Shown here: positions 52,984-60,717 of the stretch, piece by piece
How the letters are laid out: each line of letters begins with the position of its first letter
Numbering within the stretch: the first letter of the stretch is position 1
Made by a program: the position numbers and the translations under genes
Assembly: GCF_028745505.1 (NCBI RefSeq)
Contig: NZ_JAQZZL010000001.1
Coordinates: forward strand, 2,539,818 to 2,603,817
Reading direction: 5' to 3'
Length of the DNA: 64,000 nt
From: Lentisphaera marina
Lineage (GTDB): Bacteria > Verrucomicrobiota > Lentisphaeria > Lentisphaerales > Lentisphaeraceae
The notes under the pieces: model-generated
Told to the model about the DNA's origin: nothing
What the model saw: only the letters and a program-made list of their open reading frames with translations
Databases searched by the model: none

Positions 52984-53313
52984 AGGAATAATAAAAAATA
53001 TTTTTTGAGTAAAACGAATCTTACAAAATACATCTCCAAAGACTCAATAATTGATCGATCATTACAAGAAAATACGAAACATAAATCAATCTCATTAAAG
53101 TGAACTACCTATTCTACAAAACGCAGTTTTACTCTGAGTAGATGCGAAGTCAGCAATTCATCAAAAACAAACGCAATTCATTCCTCAAAACAATCTGAGT
53201 AAATGCGAAGTCAGCAAATAGAATGTAGTCTTATAGAAATGAAAAATAACAAAATACAGAACCAGAAAATGCACCTGATATTCTCGTACCTCGAAAACAG
53301 GTGATTTAGGTCG
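52978..53313 (+). other. Integron cassette c3, ORF-less
   Basis: A 336-bp cassette beginning GTTCTGTAGGAATAAT and ending ACAGAAC, with no convincing ORF in any frame. It is related to c0 at both ends. It contains two copies of ATGCGAAGTCAGCAA (53142-53156, 53203-53217), each preceded by a CTGAGTA-like word. Confidence 0.8.
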
Positions 53314-53319
53314 TTAGAG
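53256..53319 (+). repeat. attC site 4
   Basis: R'' ACAGAAC (complement of the c3 start) and R' GTTAGAG. Arms CACCTGATATTC and GAAAACAGGTG pair imperfectly; the overall layout is as in attC 2 and 3. Confidence 0.88.
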
Positions 53320-53332
53320 TAGAATAAAAAAA

Positions 53333-53722
53333 ATGAAAAAACTTGGAATAACAATCAGTATTATCGGCATATTATTGCACATGAATACATGTTTTATTCA
53401 AAGTGAAACAAAGTTTGGTTTTAACATTCTTTTATTAGTATTTTCTAGTATCCCCTATATTTCATCATTACTCATTTTAAGAAATAAAAAATCAGAAGTA
53501 ATCGGAGCATTAGCGCCATTGCTTCCTATCATTACTGATTCTATTGCATATTATTCAGTATTTATTTCTCCAACTTCCTCAACTGCTCCATTAGCATTGA
53601 TATTTATTCCTCTATGGAATCTAATTGTTTTTATGCCTGTAGGAATTATTACAGGATTAATTATCCAAAACTCAAAAAGAAAAAAAACTCTAACAAGAAG
53701 CCGGAAGGAAGATTTTCGCTAA
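53333..53722 (+). CDS. Cassette-encoded four-helix membrane protein
   Basis: A 129-residue hydrophobic protein in cassette c4 with about four membrane segments (5-22, 30-48, 56-75, 86-110). A basic tail ends SRKEDFR. No family recognised. The stop codon and the last residues are supplied by attC 5. It starts 19 bp after the recombination point. Confidence 0.7.
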   Translation: MKKLGITISIIGILLHMNTCFIQSETKFGFNILLLVFSSIPYISSLLILRNKKSEVIGALAPLLPIITDSIAYYSVFISPTSSTAPLALIFIPLWNLIVFMPVGIITGLIIQNSKRKKTLTRSRKEDFR

Positions 53723-53753
53723 GGCTCAATCTCCCTCAGCTTAGACGTTAGGG
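53688..53753 (+). repeat. attC site 5
   Basis: R'' CTCTAAC (complement of the c4 start GTTAGAG) and R' GTTAGGG. The inner sequence from AAGCCGGAAGG to CAGCTTAGAC is identical to attC 7. Confidence 0.9.
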
Positions 53754-53762
53754 TGAAATAAT

Positions 53763-53972
53763 ATGAAAGAATCTGAAGTACGAAAATATATCATATACAT
53801 CATAAATAAATATGTTGATGATCCTATAAAAAAAGGTGAACTGCTATTATGCGCAAATACAGCAGATGCGCCTCCTGTAAGAGGTATCTTTAGTGATCTT
53901 AATTCTATGGATATAGAATTTGAGACATCCGATGCAGGCATTATAAAGGATATCTTTTATTATTTTGGATAA
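53763..53972 (+). CDS. Cassette-encoded small soluble protein
   Basis: A 69-residue acidic protein in cassette c5, with a helical start (VRKYIIYIINKYVDDPIKKGELL) and a strand-rich end (DIEFETSDAGIIKDIFYYF). No family recognised. It starts 15 bp after the recombination point, inside the usual window for cassette genes, and leaves about 70 bp of non-coding DNA before attC 6. Confidence 0.6.
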   Translation: MKESEVRKYIIYIINKYVDDPIKKGELLLCANTADAPPVRGIFSDLNSMDIEFETSDAGIIKDIFYYFG

Positions 53973-54043
53973 TATGCATTTACAAAAATTAAAGAAGATA
54001 AAACTATAGCACCTAAATACAGTAACCACCGAAGATCAATAAA

Positions 54044-54124
54044 CCCTAACCAAAAAATCGAACTGATATTTTCGTTTTGAATCAAATTTTAAATAGAAAA
54101 TACAGCTCATTTAGATCGTTCTAT
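54044..54124 (+). repeat. attC site 6
   Basis: R'' CCCTAAC (complement of the c5 start GTTAGGG) and R' GTTCTAT. The arms GAACTGATATTTTC and GAAAATACAGCTC pair with one extra base. It belongs to the same subfamily as attC 1. Confidence 0.9.
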
Positions 54125-54135
54125 GGTAATAATAA

Positions 54136-54456
54136 ATGATCATCTTTAATACATATTTTTGTCCGAAATGCGGTAAAGGATTAGAATCCAAAGATTGTGA
54201 AATTGAGAAAATTAGATTTTCACAAATTTGTAAATGTAAAGAATGTCAGGTTCCAGTCACAACTTCAGGATTTAGTTTCATAGTAGCTGGAGCATTTATA
54301 ATTTTCTTTATGTCAATGATCCTAGCAGCAGGAGCATTTGAATTAGGTATTATACTTGGAGCACCATTTATACTTCTTGGAATCTACAGAATAATAAAAA
54401 ACTTTTTTATCAAAAAAAAACATAGAACCAAAAGCCGGAAGGAAGATTTTCGCTAA
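54136..54456 (+). CDS. Cassette-encoded zinc-ribbon membrane protein
   Basis: A 106-residue protein in cassette c6. Its N-terminal zinc ribbon has CPKCG and CKCKEC knuckles. Two hydrophobic segments follow (about 48-66 and 70-90), then a basic tail ending SRKEDFR. The stop codon is supplied by attC 7. The family is not recognised beyond the ribbon-plus-membrane layout. Confidence 0.7.
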   Translation: MIIFNTYFCPKCGKGLESKDCEIEKIRFSQICKCKECQVPVTTSGFSFIVAGAFIIFFMSMILAAGAFELGIILGAPFILLGIYRIIKNFFIKKKHRTKSRKEDFR

Positions 54457-54487
54457 GGCTCAATCTCCCTCAGCTTAGACGTTAGAT
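54422..54487 (+). repeat. attC site 7
   Basis: R'' ATAGAAC (complement of the c6 start GTTCTAT) and R' GTTAGAT. The inner part is identical to attC 5. Confidence 0.9.
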
Positions 54488-54494
54488 TAAATAT

Positions 54495-54692
54495 ATGAAA
54501 GGTATCTTAAAAATTATCACACTCATTTGGGAATCATTATTTTTCAGTCATTACAACATTGAAGAAAATCAGAAACAAAGATTTCTCAAAAACAATCCTG
54601 ATTACAAAGAGGAAGAAATACAGAAGAGTAATTTAAAAATTGAACCAAATAATACTAAGAAACCTAATTCTTTTATTGTCCTGAATCCGTGA
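54495..54692 (+). pseudogene. Cassette c7 ORF, truncated by the IS1380-family insertion
   Basis: A 65-codon frame starts 14 bp after the c7 recombination point (GTTAGAT). Its last four codons and stop lie in the IS terminal repeat (CCTGAATCCGTGA). The expected closing box ATCTAAC is absent before the IS. The original protein was therefore longer and its 3' end with the attC is not found in the window. The remaining N-terminus (GILKIITLIWESLFF) is hydrophobic. Confidence 0.7.
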
Positions 54693-54910
54693 TCAGGTTT
54701 TGAGATTCATGAGATAATGGTTTGGTCGAGTAATTCTTAGATCGTTTTTATCCCAGATTGTGAGATGTCCTTATTTCTTAAGCCTATCGCTCGTGATCAG
54801 GTGTCTAAGGATAGTAAATATAGCAATTTCTAAGGCAATTCACCCAACTTGGACAGAGTAAAGCACAAAACTCAATAAAAGAGCTTTGCAATAAACTTCT
54901 TATTAGTGGA

Positions 54911-56096
54911 TTAAAGGCTAAATGATATTTTTTGATACAGCTTAAACCAAGGGCTATGTCGACCAAACTTGAGAGTTTCATCTCCTGCGTGCTTTACGTG
55001 TTTACAAGCGGTTAAAATCAAGTCACGTATCACGCACCGTAGGCGGCGTCGTTGGGCTTTGATTTTAATTGGAGCCAAAGATTTATTATGGATAAGGTGA
55101 TTACCAATGACTCTGAGCACATTAAAAGCGAGCATAGCGCAGTGCAAAAAGAATTGATTCGCTTTAAATTTCCCTGAGGGTAAACGCTCTACATTCATAT
55201 CGCTCTTCAATTCGCTATGGAACTGCTCACTGGTTCCATGATCGTGATAAAGTTCGATCACATCCTCGGCTTCTAAAGGTAAATTCGTCCAATAGGTCTC
55301 CACTTCGATTTCTGGCATCAAAAGTCGATTGCCATCTTGATCTTCGAGTCGTTCCGTAACTTTAAAAATAACAGGAACCACTTTATGTTCTTCATTGTTT
55401 CCAGGATGTTTGTGATGGAGTTCACCGACAAAGACACTCTTACCATCTCGAGATTTAAGCTGTCGCCCTAAACGCCGTGCGTTGGATAGCCACTGTTCTT
55501 TAGATTCCTTTCTAAGGTTCCGTTTAATCAGAAAATATTGATCATCAGGAAGGTGTCCGAAATTAACCTCAGCATCGTGAGCGGAATCTAAACGAAGTAG
55601 TACGGGGTGCTTAAGCTTTAATTTTTTGATCATAGTAAAGCTGTCATCTAAGAACTCTGGCATCCCTTTTTGTGCATGCTGTGAACCTGGACGCAGCTCA
55701 TTATTTAGCATAAAGCCCTCAGTTCCAAGGTAGGCAAACATGGGAGAAAATCCGTCATGATTTTTATATGTCCAACTCACATTTTCTTTATGGCTACCGG
55801 AGTTATCCATGGGTGATACATCCATATCGAGTGGAATAAAATTCATCCCCCCTTTTGATATATTACCTATACACTGTTTTTTGAGCAGGTTTGTATTCGC
55901 TGATTTTAAATGCACTTCATGCTCAGAAGACATGATTTCTAGTCGTTGACGCAAACGTTCCTCGGATGGAACTTTGTTTAATCCAAGTGATTTCATAAAG
56001 ACTTCGTTTTCACGAAACTGACTAATATCTGTGAAGCGTTCACGCCCCTGAATCAGTAACCCCACCTGTGATTTGAAAATATCTAGATCTTGAAAG
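54911..56096 (-). pseudogene. IS1380-family transposase, C-terminal part
   Basis: Residues from ...FQDLDIFKSQVGLLIQGRER to the end form the DDE core of an IS1380 transposase: LDMDVSPMDNSG (Asp), LLRLDSAHDAEVNF (Asp), and YHDHGTSEQFHSELK (Glu), then FNVLRVIGNHL. The frame runs up to the IS3 end at 56097, where it loses its N-terminus. A GTG at 56065 could start a shorter product but is internal in the family. Split by insertion and therefore presumed inactive. Confidence 0.88.
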
Positions 56097-56184
56097 TGTT
56101 ACGCTTCAGTTGAAATAGGACACATCACTTTTTTTCTTAGTTGAGTTACTTTAAAATTGTAACCCTCCGAAAAGGAAATGAATT

Positions 56185-56493
56185 ATGTCTAAAAAACGCC
56201 GTTATTTTAGTGCCGACCAGAAAGTTGTCGCCATTCGTAAACACCTACTTGAGCGAACTCCTGTATCTGATATTTGTGATGAACTCAATATTACAACGAC
56301 GCTATTTTATCGTTGGCAAAAAGAGTTCTTTGAAAATGGTTCTCGAGCCTTCACCAAGGATAACGATAGTAATTTAAAGAAGGTAGAAAAAGAAAATACA
56401 CTACTCCAAGCGACTACTTCACAGAAAAATGATGTTATCGCTGAACTCGTGGCGGAGAATATAAGCTTAAAAAAGAAACGTGGCCTGATCTAA
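56185..56493 (+). CDS. IS3-family transposase OrfA
   Basis: A 102-residue protein. The N-terminal helix-turn-helix (RYFSADQKVVAIRKHLL...SDICDELNITTTLFYRWQKEFFE) binds IS ends. A leucine-zipper-like coiled coil follows (LKKVEKENTLLQ...IAELVAENISLKKK). The frame ends at 56493. A slippery A AAA AAG sits in phase at 56469-56475, so part of the ribosomes shift into orfB. Confidence 0.93.
   Translation: MSKKRRYFSADQKVVAIRKHLLERTPVSDICDELNITTTLFYRWQKEFFENGSRAFTKDNDSNLKKVEKENTLLQATTSQKNDVIAELVAENISLKKKRGLI
56469..56475 (+). promoter_or_regulatory. Programmed -1 frameshift site (A AAA AAG)
   Basis: The heptamer lies in orfA phase as TTA AAA AAG. A -1 shift continues as ETWPDLNGNWVSKN... into the orfB frame, which is open from there to 57449. 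This is the classical IS3-family slippery sequence. Confidence 0.85.
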
Positions 56494-57449
56494 ATGGAAA
56501 CTGGGTTAGTAAAAACATCCGAGATCAGGTCGTTCAATACCTGTATAGTTGGCATGAGCGTACGCAAATCAGTCTTCGTAGTATGCTCAAAACCTTAGCC
56601 CTTCATCCTAGTAAATTTTATCAATGGAAAATACGAGAAGGCAAGGATAATCAACATAATGGTAAACAACCCAAGGATTTTTGGATTACTGAAGATGAAA
56701 AACGAACTGTCATTGAGTATTACCAGTCTCATCATCAAGAAGGCTACCGAGCTGTGACGTATATGATGATTGATGAAGATATTGCGTATATGAGTTGCTC
56801 CTCTGTTTATCGTATTTTATCAGATGTAGGGCTTATGCGTACTAAAACCACAAAGAAATCCAGTAAAGGAAATGGATTTGAGCAACCACTACAAGCTCAT
56901 GAACACTGGCATACTGATATATCTTACGTGAAGATCAATAAAAGGTTTTACTTCTTTATAGGCGTCTTAGATGGTTATAGTCGTTGTTTACTTCATTGGG
57001 AAATTCGAGAATCAATGGATGAGCAGGATGCCGAAATAGTGGTTAAAAGATCTTTGGAGAAGTTTCCAGAAGCAAGACCTAGGATTATTACTGATAATGG
57101 TTCTCAGTATACAGGGCAGGAATTCAAAAAATTCATTGCCATCCATGGTCTCACTCATGTTAGAACTTCTCCATATTATCCACAGAGCAATGGAAAGTTA
57201 GAACGTTTTCATTACACTTTGAAAGAGGGCTCAATCCGGCCAAAAGTTCCCTTGAGTGTAGAGGATGCGAGAAGAGTTGTCACGCAGTACGTGGAGTACT
57301 ATAACAACACCCGTCTTCATAGTTCTATTGGCTTCATTACTCCAAGCGATAAACTTATTGGTAAAGATGTGAGTATTATTCAAGAAAGAAAAAGAAAACT
57401 CGCTGAGGCAAAAATTCGTAGGTTAGAGTTCTTTGCAGAAGCTTCATAA
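56475..57449 (+). CDS. IS3-family transposase OrfB (integrase core)
   Basis: The DDE integrase part of the OrfAB fusion. The frame is open from the frameshift site; an ATG at 56583 is only an internal start. HTH_21-like segment (YYQSHHQEGYRAVTYMM) and rve domain with catalytic residues in HTDISYVK (Asp), ITDNGSQYTG (Asp) and NGKLERFHYTLKE (Glu). YYNNTRLHSSIGF is the family C-terminal motif. All catalytic residues are present, so this IS is potentially active. Confidence 0.93.
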   Translation, partial: ETWPDLNGNWVSKNIRDQVVQYLYSWHERTQISLRSMLKTLALHPSKFYQWKIREGKDNQHNGKQPKDFWITEDEKRTVIEYYQSHHQEGYRAVTYMMIDEDIAYMSCSSVYRILSDVGLMRTKTTKKSSKGNGFEQPLQAHEHWHTDISYVKINKRFYFFIGVLDGYSRCLLHWEIRESMDEQDAEIVVKRSLEKFPEARPRIITDNGSQYTGQEFKKFIAIHGLTHVRTSPYYPQSNGKLERFHYTLKEGSIRPKVPLSVEDARRVVTQYVEYYNNTRLHSSIGFITPSDKLIGKDVSIIQERKRKLAEAKIRRLEFFAEAS

Positions 57450-57472
57450 GCCAGTAATGTAACAAATCTCAG

Positions 57473-57655
57473 CTAAGAAAAAATGCCTAACTGTCTAATT
57501 TCCGCTGAAGCAGCACAAAAGATATGATTGGCCTTGTGATCTGTATTGAACTCATCGTCAATTTCACTTTGTTGAAGGACTTGGCCACCTAAAAATATTC
57601 CGCCAATACTATGAAGGGAATCATTGCCTGTGTCGAGTTTAAATGCTTTATTCAT
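57473..57655 (-). pseudogene. IS1380-family transposase, N-terminal part
   Basis: A 60-codon frame starting MNKAFKLDTGNDSLHSIGG with GGQVLQQSEIDDEF, the usual N-terminal segment of IS1380 transposases, and ending near the IS3 boundary. The remaining protein is encoded in the fragment at 54911-56096. A TAG at the end lies a few codons before the IS3 junction; a one-base slip at the T6 run just before it would restore HFFLAEI. Confidence 0.8.
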
Positions 57656-57811
57656 GAGAAAACCTGTTGGGTGATTTTGGTGTCGTAACTTAAATTACTA
57701 TAAACCAACAGGTTTTCTTGTTTTTAAGCTGTTTTTTAAGATCAGCTCACGGATTCAGGTAGTAAATAAGCGAAGCATAGGTCTCTCTCAATTTTAAGAT
57801 ATTTACAGAAA

Positions 57812-57886
57812 GGACTCCCCATAAATATTATTTTAGACATCACATTTTTTTTGCGTGCTGTCTAAAATCAATACATCGCTGAGTCC
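57812..57886. repeat. Nested long hairpin upstream of a small secreted protein gene
   Basis: Outer arms GGACTC (57812-57817) and GAGTCC (57881-57886) enclose inner arms ATTTTAGACA (57830-57839) and TGTCTAAAAT (57859-57868). It lies just right of the IS end and 53 bp before the next start codon. It may be a transcript leader structure or remains of a mobile repeat. Confidence 0.6.
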
Positions 57887-57938
57887 TATAATTTAACTGC
57901 CTTATGGCAGAGAAATATAAATAATTATAGGTAATAAC

Positions 57939-58361
57939 ATGTACAAAAAAAGTTTTCTCTTACTCACATTATGTTTCGTTTCTAGCTTGCTTGCAGGCGA
58001 CCTAAAACAAGAACAAGCGAAATATCAAAAGATGAAAAAAGCATCTCTGGAAAAGCATCGTAAACAAAACCCAGAGTTAACTCAACTCAGAACAAAAATA
58101 AAAGAACTCAGTCAAGAAATGATGCAATTAGCTATTAGCATAAGTCCTGAAATTGCTAATGCTGAAGCGGATCAACGCTGGACTATATTAGTTGAAAAGA
58201 TGGATGAAATCACGGCAAAAAGCAGTGACTTCAAAAGTGTTTATGAGGCGCGAAAAAAAGCTTATGAAGAGATCTCTGAAATCCTTCACCTTCTCGACCC
58301 CAAACTAAAAGAACAGGGAAAGCGTACTTGGGAAGCTAAACAAGAGTCTAGCAACATTTAA
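57939..58361 (+). CDS. Small secreted helical protein of unknown function
   Basis: A 140-residue protein with a signal peptide (MYKKSFLLLTLCFVSSLLAG) and then an almost wholly alpha-helical, charged mature part (LTQLRTKIKELSQEMMQLAI, YEARKKAYEEISEILHLL) of coiled-coil character. The mature part resembles periplasmic helical-hairpin chaperone-like proteins in pattern only. The TAGGTAATAAC leader is a weak ribosome binding site. Confidence 0.7.
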   Translation: MYKKSFLLLTLCFVSSLLAGDLKQEQAKYQKMKKASLEKHRKQNPELTQLRTKIKELSQEMMQLAISISPEIANAEADQRWTILVEKMDEITAKSSDFKSVYEARKKAYEEISEILHLLDPKLKEQGKRTWEAKQESSNI

Positions 58362-58371
58362 TATTCCATTT

Positions 58372-58397
58372 GCCCAGTAAGACTTAATTTACTGGGC
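58372..58397. terminator. Hairpin at convergent gene ends
   Basis: A perfect 9-bp stem, GCCCAGTAA (58372-58380) and TTACTGGGC (58389-58397), spans the end of the kinase gene (-) and the end of the small secreted protein gene (+). There is no T-run on either side. It is probably a transcript 3' structure. Confidence 0.5.
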
Positions 58398-60429
58398 TCA
58401 AACGCTCTTCAAATTCAATTGATTTTCGTAGTTGTTTGATTTTGGCCTCTTCAAATTGACCTGGAGTAATAATGATTTTTTGAAGGCCTATTTTTTTCAT
58501 TAGAAGTCGAATTTTTTCAAACCTAATTTTTGTCCAGCGAACGTCAATTGTGTGGAGCTTCAAACCTAAGAGTCTTTCAAGATCATCTGTCCTACTATTT
58601 CGTAAATCTAATGAACCGATTTCTAGGGGACTTAAGACATTAAATGGCTTTTCTGTTGAGATCGGAAGAATAAAAATCTGATACGGTGCTCCCCTTAAAC
58701 TTAGATGACTTGGGTTTTTGGGATCTAGACTAAAACCTTCATAAGTCCAGTGAGCGACATTATTGAGTAAATCGAGAATGTTTTTTACGGCTTTAATATA
58801 TGATTGTGGGGATTTATCTTTACTTTGTAGTACGTGATAATAAAAAGTCTGATACGCCACATGCTTATACTGGGTACTCGTAAAACTCTCCATCAAATCT
58901 CCTAGTTGCCTATTGCTGAGTAAAGCCTTGTCATCTGGCTTTATTTCCCCATAAGCTAAGGCAATTTCATATAGTTCTTTATCTAGATCACTATAGGCCG
59001 CCGCCGCTTGTTTAAATTCCTGCAATGTAAAATGTAAATCTCCCTTAAAACTCAATAAGTCATTCTTATCTAGCTTAGTATTTGGATCAGCTAAAGCCTT
59101 ATCTAAGGATTCTATCATTATTCGTGTGGTTTCGTAATGTCCTCCAAGCGAGGATTGATGAACAAGGGAACGCAAGTCGCGGTCGAGTTTCTGCTTTAAT
59201 TCATTTTCGGTTTTATATAAACGGAAATTCTCTTCTGCTTGATGTTGAGCCGTAATTGCCTGGTTTTTCTCCTTGCTAATTCTCGTGAATGAATATATAG
59301 CAAAAAGAGTCATCAAGGAGAAAAAAACTATGACTAAAACGACAGTCGTTTGATGGCGTTTTATTAGAAGCTGAATTTGTGTCCAAGTTGAAGCGTGTTG
59401 CGCCTCTGTGGCATAGCCATGGAGATATTTTTCTATTTCATCCTGAAGTTCTTCCACTGATTGATAACGATCTTCTGGTCTTAAAGACAAGGCCTTTAAG
59501 CATACGGCACTCAAACTTGCGGGAATCAATTTATCTGGTGCGAGTGCTTCAGGACTGAGGATGACTCCTTGCTTTGTTTTAGCAATTAATTCTTCTAAGT
59601 TTTGAGCTAAAACTGGAGGCTTTTGCGTCAGTATGTAATAGAGGATAGCACCGAGGGCATAAATATCGCTCAGCTGATTTTTTTCGCTGTCATTACCTAT
59701 TTGTTCTGGGGCCAAAAAACCTGGGGTTCCTTTAATATGTCCAGATAAAGTCACATCATTTAAAATGTCTAGGTCTTCTATTTCTTCATCACAATCACTA
59801 AGCTTCTCTGGCTTGCTTAAAACTTTTGCAAGGCCCCAATCATACAATATGACTTCACCAAAACGACCGACATTGATATTTTCTGGTTTTAAATCTAGGT
59901 GAATTACGTCGCGGGAATGGGCGTAGGCAATGGCGTCACAAACTTTGTTGAAAATATTTAGCAGATCATTCAAATTGTGCTCAAATTCAGTTTCTGAAAC
60001 CCTAATAAATTCTCCTAGATTATGACCACTTATGTAGTCCATCGTAAAGAAAGGTTGACCTAAATCGTCAATTCCAATATCGTGAATTGACATGATGTTG
60101 GGATGCTGAAGACGAGATGTAATTCGCGCTTCCCGCAAAAAATCTTCATAATCAATTTCTGTTTTACTTTTTAGTGGGGTCGCCATGGCGACCTCTCGCC
60201 CTGTTAAGTAATCGTATACTTTCTCTATTCTTTTTTCACCTCCACTCTTTGTCGCAAGAACTTCACCATAGCGTTGCCGTTTCGCTTTTATGGAATTTAA
60301 TAAAGGCGTAATTTCAGAGAGTTCTTCATCATTGAGTTCAGAGAAGTTATAGAGGTTTTGTAAATCCAGTTGATCACTAAACTCATCCTCAAGTTCATCT
60401 AGACTTTTTAATTTATGTGAAAGGTCCAT
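58384..60429 (-). CDS. Membrane Ser/Thr protein kinase with relocated lysine and HLD catalytic loop
   Basis: A 681-residue paralogue of the kinase at 18680. The kinase domain (about 55-340) has SGGEK in the glycine loop (Lys66), VAMA at the beta-3 position (80-83) where VAIK is normal, Glu100, HLDLKPEN (177-184; Arg of HRD replaced by Leu), DWG (197-199) and GTPGFLAPE. A transmembrane helix lies near 361-381. The extracytoplasmic part is helical with a Leu-rich repeat-like end. All other catalytic residues are kept, so activity is likely despite the lack of the usual Lys. No sigma factor gene is adjacent. Confidence 0.9.
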   Translation of the reverse strand: MDLSHKLKSLDELEDEFSDQLDLQNLYNFSELNDEELSEITPLLNSIKAKRQRYGEVLATKSGGEKRIEKVYDYLTGREVAMATPLKSKTEIDYEDFLREARITSRLQHPNIMSIHDIGIDDLGQPFFTMDYISGHNLGEFIRVSETEFEHNLNDLLNIFNKVCDAIAYAHSRDVIHLDLKPENINVGRFGEVILYDWGLAKVLSKPEKLSDCDEEIEDLDILNDVTLSGHIKGTPGFLAPEQIGNDSEKNQLSDIYALGAILYYILTQKPPVLAQNLEELIAKTKQGVILSPEALAPDKLIPASLSAVCLKALSLRPEDRYQSVEELQDEIEKYLHGYATEAQHASTWTQIQLLIKRHQTTVVLVIVFFSLMTLFAIYSFTRISKEKNQAITAQHQAEENFRLYKTENELKQKLDRDLRSLVHQSSLGGHYETTRIMIESLDKALADPNTKLDKNDLLSFKGDLHFTLQEFKQAAAAYSDLDKELYEIALAYGEIKPDDKALLSNRQLGDLMESFTSTQYKHVAYQTFYYHVLQSKDKSPQSYIKAVKNILDLLNNVAHWTYEGFSLDPKNPSHLSLRGAPYQIFILPISTEKPFNVLSPLEIGSLDLRNSRTDDLERLLGLKLHTIDVRWTKIRFEKIRLLMKKIGLQKIIITPGQFEEAKIKQLRKSIEFEERLSPVN

Positions 60430-60717
60430 GAATCCCTACGAGCTTATCTTTTGATATTCTAGTTAATGCATCAACTATAATACAATGGCAAAACATAGAT
60501 TTAAACTTTCTACAAAGAAAACGAGCTAAGTAAAACTATAGATTCTTATACAGTTAAAGGGTGAAGTGGTAGATTTGTAAGCTAGTGATGATTTTATTTT
60601 TGACTTATTCAAAGCAGAGCTAAAAAGCTTGTGGTTTTTGATAATGAAGTGGGTATTATTCAAGTACACGGGCGAAATTTAAATCTTCGTTTTATGAGTT
60701 AGATATTAAAAACTCTA
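60430..60717. other. Intergenic stretch with a coding-like fragment
   Basis: 288 bp between the kinase and the pseudopilin. On the plus strand a 32-codon frame (about 60604-60702) ends RAKKLVVFDNEVGIIQVHGR..., with no start codon or ribosome binding site. It may be a gene remnant of unknown family. Nothing else is seen. Confidence 0.4.

Larger units (their letters stand above)
56097..57464 (+). mobile_element. IS3-family insertion sequence
   Basis: It carries orfA and orfB with an A6G frameshift site, in opposite orientation to the host IS. Ends TGTTAC (56097-56102) and GTAACA (57459-57464) form short imperfect inverted repeats (TGTTACGCTTCAG versus TGTTACATTACTG). No clear target duplication is seen. 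Confidence 0.85.
54680..57759 (-). mobile_element. IS1380-family element, interrupted by an IS3-family element
   Basis: Ends carry the inverted repeat CCTGAATCCGTGA (54680-54692) and TCACGGATTCAGG (57747-57759). The transposase gene on the minus strand is in two pieces (57473-57655 and 54911-56096) split by a 1.37-kb insertion. I see no clean target duplication at the outer ends. The element lies within the last visible integron cassette. Confidence 0.85.

Noticed and set aside
54680..57759. Target site duplications for the IS1380 and IS3 elements
   Set aside because: The bases flanking each element do not repeat, so I report the ends by terminal repeats only.
60604..60702. Coding-like fragment RAKKLVVFDNEVGIIQ..., recalling small sporulation-type or PilZ-like proteins
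   Set aside because: No start, ribosome binding site or reliable family match; noted only as a possible remnant.
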